Source: Gemmatimonadales bacterium UBA7889 (GTDB lineage: Bacteria > Gemmatimonadota > Gemmatimonadetes > Longimicrobiales > Gaopeijiaceae). From it: a DNA stretch of 8,197 nucleotides. Shown one piece after another: positions 1-5,069 of this stretch; position 1 is the stretch's first letter; every line of letters begins with the position of its first letter. The stretch covers positions 1-8,197 of the forward strand of contig DLRL01000101.1 in NCBI GenBank assembly GCA_002501085.1. Reading direction: 5' to 3'. The position numbers and the translations under genes were made by a program. The notes beneath the pieces are model-generated. The model did not search any database and was not told where the DNA came from. It saw nothing but the letters and a program-made list of their open reading frames with translations.

Positions 1-42
1 GCCAGAAGCCGCTGAGCCAGAAGCCACTGAGCCAGAAGCACC
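1..42 (+). repeat. 15-bp tandem repeat, about 2.8 copies
   Basis: GCCAGAAGCCGCTGA (1-15) is repeated at 16-30 with one change (GCCAGAAGCCACTGA) and again as a partial, diverged copy from 31 to about 42. The array may extend left of the window. The unit is a multiple of three, so it keeps the reading frame and codes for the Pro-Glu-Ala repeats of the partial gene. It probably arose by slippage, and copy number may vary between strains. Confidence 0.75.
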
Positions 43-121
43 AAGCTGGGGTGGAGACGACTCAAGCAGCGGCGACTCCGAGGGTGGAGACGATGACGCA
101 GAGGATACTAGAAACGCCTGA
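2..121 (+). CDS. 3' end of an unidentified protein with an acidic, repetitive C-terminal tail (partial)
   Basis: Frame 2 is open from the left edge to a TGA at 119-121 and encodes the last 39 residues of a protein that starts outside the window. The tail begins with three copies of a five-residue Pro-Glu-Ala unit (PEAAE, PEATE, PEAPS), encoded by a near-perfect 15-bp tandem DNA repeat. It continues as a Gly/Ser/Asp-rich stretch and ends DDDAEDTRNA. This composition is typical of a disordered acidic extension. Such tails occur on many unrelated bacterial proteins, including ribosomal proteins, chaperones and helicases, so it does not identify the family. The codon pattern, the clean stop and the hairpin that follows support a real gene end. 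No function is proposed. Confidence 0.6.
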   Translation, partial: PEAAEPEATEPEAPSWGGDDSSSGDSEGGDDDAEDTRNA

Positions 122-159
122 GGCGGTCTTCTCTCTATTTTAAAGACCAAAGCAAGTCC

Positions 160-194
160 GAGCCCCGCAGGGTTTTTATGGCCCTGCGGGGCTC
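160..194. terminator. Strong GC-rich hairpin between convergent CDS and tRNA-Leu
   Basis: GAGCCCCGCAGGG (160-172) and CCCTGCGGGGCTC (182-194) form a perfect 13-bp stem with a 9-nt loop, TTTTTATGG. It lies 38 bp after the stop codon of the left-edge gene and 50 bp beyond the 3' end of the convergent tRNA-Leu, so it could end transcription from both sides. Neither flank has a convincing run of T after the stem, so it is not a textbook intrinsic terminator. It could also act as a 3'-end stabilising structure. The stem is directly visible, and the terminator role is inferred. Confidence 0.6.
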
Positions 195-244
195 GTTACT
201 CTGAGAGACAATCCTAGCAACTGAACCATCCCTAGACTCCTGAA

Positions 245-327
245 TGCCGGGGGCGGGATTCGAACCCGCACGCCCCGAAGGACAGCGGCTTTTGAGGCCA
301 CCGCGTCTACCGTTCCGCCACCCCGGC
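245..327 (-). tRNA. tRNA-Leu (anticodon CAA)
   Basis: The reverse complement folds into a complete class II tRNA of 83 nt. The acceptor strands GCCGGGG and CCCCGGC pair fully, with discriminator A. The anticodon stem GTGGC/GCCGC (one T-G pair) closes loop CTCAAAA, which places CAA at 34-36 (plus-strand 292-294). A long variable arm is capped by TTCG, and T stem GCGGG/CCCGC closes loop TTCGAAT. The long variable arm and CAA anticodon identify a leucine tRNA reading UUG codons. The 3' CCA is not encoded, because the next bases on the - strand are TTC, so CCA would be added by the nucleotidyltransferase. It stands alone, convergent with the left-edge gene and divergent from the small protein gene on its other side. 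Confidence 0.96.
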
Positions 328-336
328 AGCAGTCTC

Positions 337-354
337 ATGAAGGATATCCTTCAT
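337..354. repeat. Perfect 18-bp palindrome upstream of tRNA-Leu
   Basis: ATGAAGGATATCCTTCAT is identical to its own reverse complement over all 18 bases, centred on GATATC. It lies 10-27 bp upstream of the mature 5' end of tRNA-Leu, where the core promoter or 5' leader of the pre-tRNA should be. It also lies upstream of the divergent small-protein gene. It could be a dimeric regulator's operator, or have no function. No loop is present, so a stable RNA hairpin is less likely than a DNA-level site. Confidence 0.5.
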
Positions 355-469
355 TCGTTGGTAGTATTTAACATGTCTCGCTTTTCCAGGTCGAACAACC
401 AAGAACACTCTGAAGGAAGCGGATAGATCGAACATGCCCCATATTAATGATCACATCTGCACTTCCGAT

Positions 470-478
470 AAGGGAGAG
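470..478 (+). promoter_or_regulatory. Ribosome binding site favouring a TTG start at 485
   Basis: AAGGGAGAG lies so that its GGGAG core (472-476) is 8 nt before the TTG at 485-487, a good Shine-Dalgarno spacing. The in-frame ATG at 434 has only a purine-rich stretch, AAGGAAG, about 14 nt away. Starting at 485 also puts a hydrophobic signal segment at the very N terminus, so this site decides the start call. Confidence 0.55.
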
Positions 479-484
479 TCTACC

Positions 485-853
485 TTGCAGCTGCTCCGTG
501 TTATCCCTGTAATCAATCTTCTCATCCTAATATTCACACAGCCGATTTTTGGCCAAAGAGTCGCCGACACAGAAGAGTTCGTGTGGCCCACAGCCCATGA
601 AATCGAACCAAGCTCAAACTTGATTGAATCCGAACTCCCTGCAGTGTTTATCCAAAACGTTCAAGAAGAAGTTGAAAACAAAAGCTGTGGCCGAACAATG
701 CTTCTCGGAATGGGTGGGGGCATGCTCGGAGGCGCAGTCCTAGGCTATGTATTAAGAGATGGTGATAGTGACAGCAAGAAATGGACTGGCTTTGGAGTAG
801 GCATCCTTGGAACTGTCGCTGGCCTGGTCTTTGGGTCTTTAAGCTGTACGTAG
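485..853 (+). CDS. Small exported or membrane protein with paired glycine-rich helices
   Basis: I do not recognise a named family. From a TTG start with a well-placed ribosome binding site the product is 122 residues. An upstream in-frame ATG at 434 would add 17 polar residues ahead of the signal. Residues 1-24 (LQLLRVIPVINLLILIFTQPIFGQ) look like a signal peptide, with cleavage likely near FGQ. A polar, acidic stretch follows (about 25-66). Two glycine-rich hydrophobic segments come next, at 71-90 (with GMGGGMLGGAVLG) and 101-119 (with GFGVGILGTVAG), joined by a charged loop, RDGDSDSKK. The GxxxG-like spacing is typical of glycine-zipper membrane helices. Cys68 and Cys121 lie just outside the two helices. 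It is probably an envelope protein, function unknown. The neighbouring genes suggest no operon. Confidence 0.7.
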   Translation: MQLLRVIPVINLLILIFTQPIFGQRVADTEEFVWPTAHEIEPSSNLIESELPAVFIQNVQEEVENKSCGRTMLLGMGGGMLGGAVLGYVLRDGDSDSKKWTGFGVGILGTVAGLVFGSLSCT

Positions 854-869
854 AAGGTTTCTCACGAAC

Positions 870-881
870 TCAAGATCTTGA
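870..881. repeat. 12-bp palindrome between convergent genes
   Basis: TCAAGATCTTGA is a perfect inverted repeat, 17 bp after the stop of the small membrane protein gene. The rest of the 124-bp gap before the convergent lipoprotein gene shows no clear terminator. This palindrome has no loop and no T run, so a role is not supported beyond its symmetry. Confidence 0.3.
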
Positions 882-977
882 TGAGATTAATCCATCTTAA
901 CCCCATCACCCTGGGCAATTCATAGCTTCTATCCCCTGTGTTTCCCTATAGCCTGTATAACAAGCAGAGAACGCACA

Positions 978-1478
978 CTACCACCGCACAGCGGAGACAA
1001 AGAACTCGCCACCATTTCGCTGCCTAAGACGCACACCGTGGTAGATATAGTTCGAATCTGTTTCCCCAAAAATCCATTGTTCACCGCTGGTTCCTCCCCC
1101 CGAACCCCTTGAGGTGGCCGAAGAATCTCGAATTTGGACATTCGCAATTCCGCTGCCTCGGGTCCTGTATTGCAGTTCCATCTCATCGAGGCCATCCGCA
1201 CTCTGTATGATTTCACTGTTGCTCGGGGCACCAATTGAGGCATAGAGCTCGCATAGAGACTGACCGACTCGAGGACGAGCATAAGCAACTTCCGGGTTTT
1301 CAGCTCGCCATGCCTCTTCTTCTGTTACCAGACTTGTGAACAACTCTAGAGATCCACACGCTTCGACTGCCATGTTCTCATCAACTCCATTTCCCGGCGG
1401 AAGCACTTGAATCTGAAAAGCAGCACAGCCCATAAAGGCAGCAGCAGTCAGCGATATCAAACTGAGTGTTCTGGTCAT
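978..1478 (-). CDS. Small lipoprotein with a BamE-like segment, function unknown
   Basis: The product is 166 residues. The start ATG has a strong ribosome binding site (GGGGAG, 4 nt before it). The N terminus, MTRTLSLISLTAAAFMGC, is a lipoprotein signal: Arg at position 3, a hydrophobic stretch, and a lipobox-like FMGC with Cys18 as the likely lipidated residue. Phe at -3 is less usual than Leu. The mature protein would be anchored to a membrane facing the periplasm. Residues 71-104 (VGQSLCELYASIGAPS, then a segment ending MELQYRT) resemble the Gly, helix, Leu-Gly-x-Pro, beta-strand pattern of BamE/SmpA-like lipoproteins, which assist outer-membrane protein assembly. A glycine/serine-rich linker (about 118-132) leads to a final beta-rich part ending in VSAVRW. 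The BamE resemblance is by pattern only. The gene is divergent from the amidohydrolase gene. Confidence 0.75.
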   Translation of the reverse strand: MTRTLSLISLTAAAFMGCAAFQIQVLPPGNGVDENMAVEACGSLELFTSLVTEEEAWRAENPEVAYARPRVGQSLCELYASIGAPSNSEIIQSADGLDEMELQYRTRGSGIANVQIRDSSATSRGSGGGTSGEQWIFGETDSNYIYHGVRLRQRNGGEFFVSAVRW

Positions 1479-1656
1479 CTTTCTCCCCTATTTCTGGAGA
1501 CGCATCTGGTCAGCAGGTCGACCTCATACAAGAATCAAGCTCATATCCATGACAAGAGCCACCAACCTATGTCTTTACACTATACCTTATCCGCACACTA
1601 TCAGCCCCCCGAACAGTAAGTAAAGTCTGAGAAAACTCTGCTCCGGAATAAACCCT
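1479..1656. promoter_or_regulatory. Divergent intergenic region between lipoprotein and amidohydrolase genes
   Basis: These 178 bp separate two divergent start codons, so both promoters should lie here. On the - strand, TTGTCA (complement of 1550-1555) is a five-of-six match to the -35 consensus. The best -10 candidate, TTGTAT (complement of 1526-1531), is poor and 18 bp away. On the + strand, TTTACA around 1570 has no good -10 partner. No operator repeat or riboswitch-like structure was seen. Promoter positions are therefore tentative. Confidence 0.35.
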
Positions 1657-4600
1657 ATGAAACTGAACATTCTGATTGCTGCAGTCGCCACTCTAATATC
1701 TGCGAACGGGGAGGTGCACGCCCTGAACCTACAGGAGCATGCAGACACCCTACCCGACAATACAAGCGACGAGGCGGGACTACCTCTAGAAGGATCACGC
1801 TCGGTCACCATCAATACGAATGAGGGGACCTGGCTATCTGTTGATGTGCACCCTGATGGGCGAACCCTGGTCTTCGACCTCTTGGGTGATCTCTACACGA
1901 TCCCGATCGAAGGCGGAGATGCCACTCGGATTACTGACGGTCTGGCATTCGATGGACAACCTCGGTACAGTCCGCAAGGGAACCATATCGTTTTTGTCTC
2001 AGACCGAAGTGGTGGTGAAAACTTATGGACTCTTAATCTGCAATCAGGCGATACCAGTCAGATCACAAGAGGAAACGAAGGATCGTGGTTATCACCTGAA
2101 TGGACACCTGATGGCGACTATATTGTGGCATCGAAGGGGAAGACTCGTCTCGGAGTAGTGAACCTATGGATGGTACACACGGATGGGGGTCTAGGACGAG
2201 CGTTAATAAGTGAAGACGACGGCCTAAAAACCGTTGGAGCTGCAGTATCCAGTGATGGACGCTACATCTGGCATGCCGTCAAGAATGGCCGCGCATGGGA
2301 CTACAACGCTCAGTTCCCACAATATCAATTAGCTATCTACGACCGCGAGACCGGGGAAACCTTCAACCGGTCTTCCCGTTATGGATCAGCATTCCGCCCG
2401 ACCCTTTCTCCTGACGGTGAATCACTCGTTTACGGGACTCGACACGAAGACCAAACCGGTCTTCGTATACGGGATCTGAATACCGGGGACGAGCGGTGGC
2501 TTGCATACCCGGTTCAGCGAGATGACCAAGAGTCTATCGCTGACCGAGACATCTACCCTGGAATGAGTTTCACTCCGGACTCCCGTGAGGTAGTCGCATC
2601 GTATGGAGGCAAGATCTGGCGTATGCCTGTCGACGGCTCGGACGCAATAGAGGTACCATTTCGAGTCCATGAAGAAGTAGCAGTCGGACCCTTGGTTGAA
2701 TTCGATTACCCAATCGAGGACAGTCCAACTTTCCCGGTGCGTCAGATACGAGATGGAGTGCCATCACCGAACGGTCAGAGTCTCGCTTTCATCGCGCTTG
2801 ATGACCTGTACGTCATGGATCACCCGGACGGAGAACCCACCAAGCTAGACGACAGTAGTCTGACGGCAGCACACCCAGCCTGGTCACCTGATGGCGAGTG
2901 GATCGCGTACGTCACTTGGGGTGCTAATGGTGGGCACATCATGAAGATTCAAACCGAAGTTGGTAGTCAGCCGATCCAAGTCACGGCTGTTCCTGCCCAA
3001 TACCAGCAGCCTGCTTGGAGCAGCGATGGTGAGCGGATTGCAGCCCTAAGGACACCTGCCAGGGCATTTCAGGAATCCGAACGTGCTATAGGAGCCGAAA
3101 CCGATATCGTCTGGATCCCGAGTTCGGGTGGTGAGGCCACCCTAGTGGCACCAGCGAAAGGCCGCGGCAATCCCCATTTTGTCGAAGGGCAGGACAGAAT
3201 CTATCTGCATCATTCAGCGAATGGACTCCTCTCAATCCGCTGGGATGGCACAGATGAAAAATCCCACCTGAAAGTCATGGGAGAAACCCAACCAGGAGCC
3301 GATGCGCCGAACTCATCCGATCTTATCAAGATGGCACCCAACGGTGGAAAGGCACTGGCAGAACTAGAGAACAACGTTTATGTCGTGACCGTTCCTGTTC
3401 TGGGTGGTGAGGCACCATCCATCTCTGTCGCAGACGTCGATAATGCTCAATTCCCTGCTCGCAGGATCACAGAGATCGGAGCTCAATTCCCAGCCTGGAG
3501 CGCAGACGGTAGCGAGGTCCATTTTTTCATAGGCAATGCTCATTTTGTCTATGACCTAGAAGCCGCTGAAGCATTCGATGACTCGCCGGAGAGAACCGAA
3601 ACAGAAGAGGAGTCTCAGGAATACACACCCACTGAGCATCGCGTGTCTATCGAAGCCGAACGGGACATTCCCAGTGGTACGGTTGTCCTCCGTGGCGGCC
3701 AAGTAATCACGATGAATGGCGGTGAAGTAGTCGAGGATGCAGACATCGTCATCAGAAACAATCGAATCGTGGCAGTAGGCAGTAGGGGCTCCGTAATAAT
3801 CCCATCGGATACCGAGGTGATCGATGTATCTGGGAAAACAGTATTACCGGGTTTCGTAGATACACATAGTCACATGAGACCACCACAAGGGCTTCATAAG
3901 ACGCAATCTTGGATGTATCTAGCGAACCTTGCATATGGAGTGACCACCACCCGAGATCCTCAAACTTCAACTACGGACGTACTCAGTTATTCTGACCTAG
4001 TGCGGAGCGGTCGGATGATTGGACCCCGTATTTATTCTACGGGACCGGGTATCTTTGGTGATTATTCTCAAGAAAAAGCAATCAAGAGCCTGGATCATGC
4101 CCGTGAAATCATGCGTCGTTACAGTGAATACTACGATACAAAAACCATAAAGATGTACATGTCAGGTAATAGGCAGCAGAGGCAGTGGATCATCATGGCC
4201 GCCAGGGAACAAGGAATTATGCCCACTACCGAGGGTGGACTGATGTTCAAGTATGACATGACGATGGTACTCGATGGTTATCCAGGCCAAGAGCACTCTC
4301 TCCCAATCGCTCCTATCTACTCGGATGTGGTAGATCTTTTCAATGGATCTCGCATCGCCTACACACCGACACTTCTAGTGTCTTATGGTGGACCTTGGGC
4401 TGAGAACTATTTCTACTCGCGAGAAAATCCACATGACGATGCAAAACTCCAATACTTCACTACTCATGCGGAACTCGATCAGAAAAGTCGAAGGCGGCCG
4501 GGATGGTTCCGAGATGACGAGCACGTTTTCATAAAGCACGCCGATGGCGTGAAGCAGATCGTGGAAGCTGGTGGGCGGGCAGGCGTGGGCAGTCATGGGC

Positions 4601-4941
4601 AACTTCAAGGCCTTGGATACCACTGGGAACTTTGGGCTATGCATGGGGGAGTGATGGAAGAGATCGATGCGCTAAGAGTCGCAACAATCCTCGGAGCCGA
4701 AGCAATCGGCCTGGATGAAGATCTGGGATCCATTGAAGTTGGAAAACTCGCTGACCTCGTGATTTTGGATGGTAATCCGTTGGAGGATATTCGGAATACC
4801 AATACGATCACCCACGTCATGAAGAATGGGCGACTGTACGAGGGAGACACCTTGAATGAGGTATGGCCACGTCAGCGTACCCTCGAAAGAGAGGACTGGG
4901 TGGGGGTCAGCCTACCAAACACTCAAGCGGGGATACGCTAG
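1657..4941 (+). CDS. Exported TolB-type beta-propeller/amidohydrolase fusion protein
   Basis: The product is 1094 residues and probably periplasmic or secreted. MKLNILIAAVATLISANGEV is a signal peptide with cleavage near VHA-LN, which supports this ATG although the ribosome binding site is weak. Residues about 50-630 carry repeated PD40/TolB-like propeller blades with SPDG/PDGRTLVF, GDLYTIPIEGG, SPEWTPDGDYIVAS and PAWSPDGEWIAYV motifs. An acidic linker (about 635-665) leads to an amidohydrolase TIM barrel (about 675-1060). The barrel starts with the usual small beta-sandwich (VVLRGGQVITM). Metal-site candidates are His737 and His739 (DTHSH), Lys832 (the likely carboxylated bridging lysine), Glu859 (TTEGG), His880 (GQEH) and His980 (GSHG). 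It ends with the family's GSIEVGKLADLVILDGNPL. Proteins of this architecture are usually annotated as metal-dependent amidohydrolases or imidazolonepropionase-like enzymes, and the substrate is generally unknown. A role in peptide or cyclic-amide hydrolysis is inference. Confidence 0.93.
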   Translation: MKLNILIAAVATLISANGEVHALNLQEHADTLPDNTSDEAGLPLEGSRSVTINTNEGTWLSVDVHPDGRTLVFDLLGDLYTIPIEGGDATRITDGLAFDGQPRYSPQGNHIVFVSDRSGGENLWTLNLQSGDTSQITRGNEGSWLSPEWTPDGDYIVASKGKTRLGVVNLWMVHTDGGLGRALISEDDGLKTVGAAVSSDGRYIWHAVKNGRAWDYNAQFPQYQLAIYDRETGETFNRSSRYGSAFRPTLSPDGESLVYGTRHEDQTGLRIRDLNTGDERWLAYPVQRDDQESIADRDIYPGMSFTPDSREVVASYGGKIWRMPVDGSDAIEVPFRVHEEVAVGPLVEFDYPIEDSPTFPVRQIRDGVPSPNGQSLAFIALDDLYVMDHPDGEPTKLDDSSLTAAHPAWSPDGEWIAYVTWGANGGHIMKIQTEVGSQPIQVTAVPAQYQQPAWSSDGERIAALRTPARAFQESERAIGAETDIVWIPSSGGEATLVAPAKGRGNPHFVEGQDRIYLHHSANGLLSIRWDGTDEKSHLKVMGETQPGADAPNSSDLIKMAPNGGKALAELENNVYVVTVPVLGGEAPSISVADVDNAQFPARRITEIGAQFPAWSADGSEVHFFIGNAHFVYDLEAAEAFDDSPERTETEEESQEYTPTEHRVSIEAERDIPSGTVVLRGGQVITMNGGEVVEDADIVIRNNRIVAVGSRGSVIIPSDTEVIDVSGKTVLPGFVDTHSHMRPPQGLHKTQSWMYLANLAYGVTTTRDPQTSTTDVLSYSDLVRSGRMIGPRIYSTGPGIFGDYSQEKAIKSLDHAREIMRRYSEYYDTKTIKMYMSGNRQQRQWIIMAAREQGIMPTTEGGLMFKYDMTMVLDGYPGQEHSLPIAPIYSDVVDLFNGSRIAYTPTLLVSYGGPWAENYFYSRENPHDDAKLQYFTTHAELDQKSRRRPGWFRDDEHVFIKHADGVKQIVEAGGRAGVGSHGQLQGLGYHWELWAMHGGVMEEIDALRVATILGAEAIGLDEDLGSIEVGKLADLVILDGNPLEDIRNTNTITHVMKNGRLYEGDTLNEVWPRQRTLEREDWVGVSLPNTQAGIR

Positions 4942-4949
4942 CATCAATT

Positions 4950-4980
4950 TAGGGGTTATGGGGACGAGTTCTGTCCCCTA
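4950..4980. repeat. GGGGAC/GTCCCC hairpin after the amidohydrolase gene
   Basis: GGGGAC (4960-4965) and GTCCCC (4973-4978) form a 6-bp stem with a 7-nt loop, GAGTTCT. An alternative pairing joins TAGGGG (4950-4955) with CCCCTA (4975-4980), so the two left arms compete for one right arm. It begins 8 bp after the stop codon. It may contribute to termination or be a copy of a dispersed palindromic element. No T tract follows. Confidence 0.45.
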
Positions 4981-4999
4981 CAGTCTGTAAAGCTTACTC

Positions 5000-5034
5000 A
5001 AGAGGGGGTTGGCGTAGGTGCGCCACCCCCTCTT
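5000..5034. terminator. Bidirectional terminator-like hairpin between convergent genes
   Basis: AAGAGGGGG (5000-5008) pairs with CCCCCTCTT (5026-5034). After one bulged T, TGGCG (5010-5014) pairs with CGCCA (5021-5025), closing a 6-nt loop, TAGGTG. This is a 14-bp stem located 58 bp after the amidohydrolase stop and 35 bp beyond the stop of the convergent protease gene. Its place and strength fit a shared terminator. The A-rich left arm and T-rich right arm end only weakly resemble a U tract. Confidence 0.6.
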
Positions 5035-5069
5035 CAAGCCTCTATCAGGAGAACCCAACCCAAAACCCT

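Noticed and set aside
125..148. Short inverted repeat GGTCTT ... AAGACC just after the first stop codon
   Set aside because: Only 6 bp with a 12-nt loop. It is much weaker than the 13-bp hairpin that follows and not needed to explain termination.
366..398. Possible promoter for tRNA-Leu on the - strand, with TTAAAT (complement of 366-371) as -10
   Set aside because: The -10 matches four of six bases, but the -35 candidates match at most three of six or have spacers of 18-21 bp, so it is not reportable as a site.
929..1288. 119-residue open frame on the - strand overlapping the lipoprotein gene
   Set aside because: It runs in another frame over the lipoprotein gene, which has a strong ribosome binding site and a lipobox; this frame has neither and looks like a shadow.
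1820..2158. 112-residue + strand open frame overlapping the start of the amidohydrolase
   Set aside because: The propeller motifs are in the 1657 frame. This frame has no motif and arises from the same sequence.
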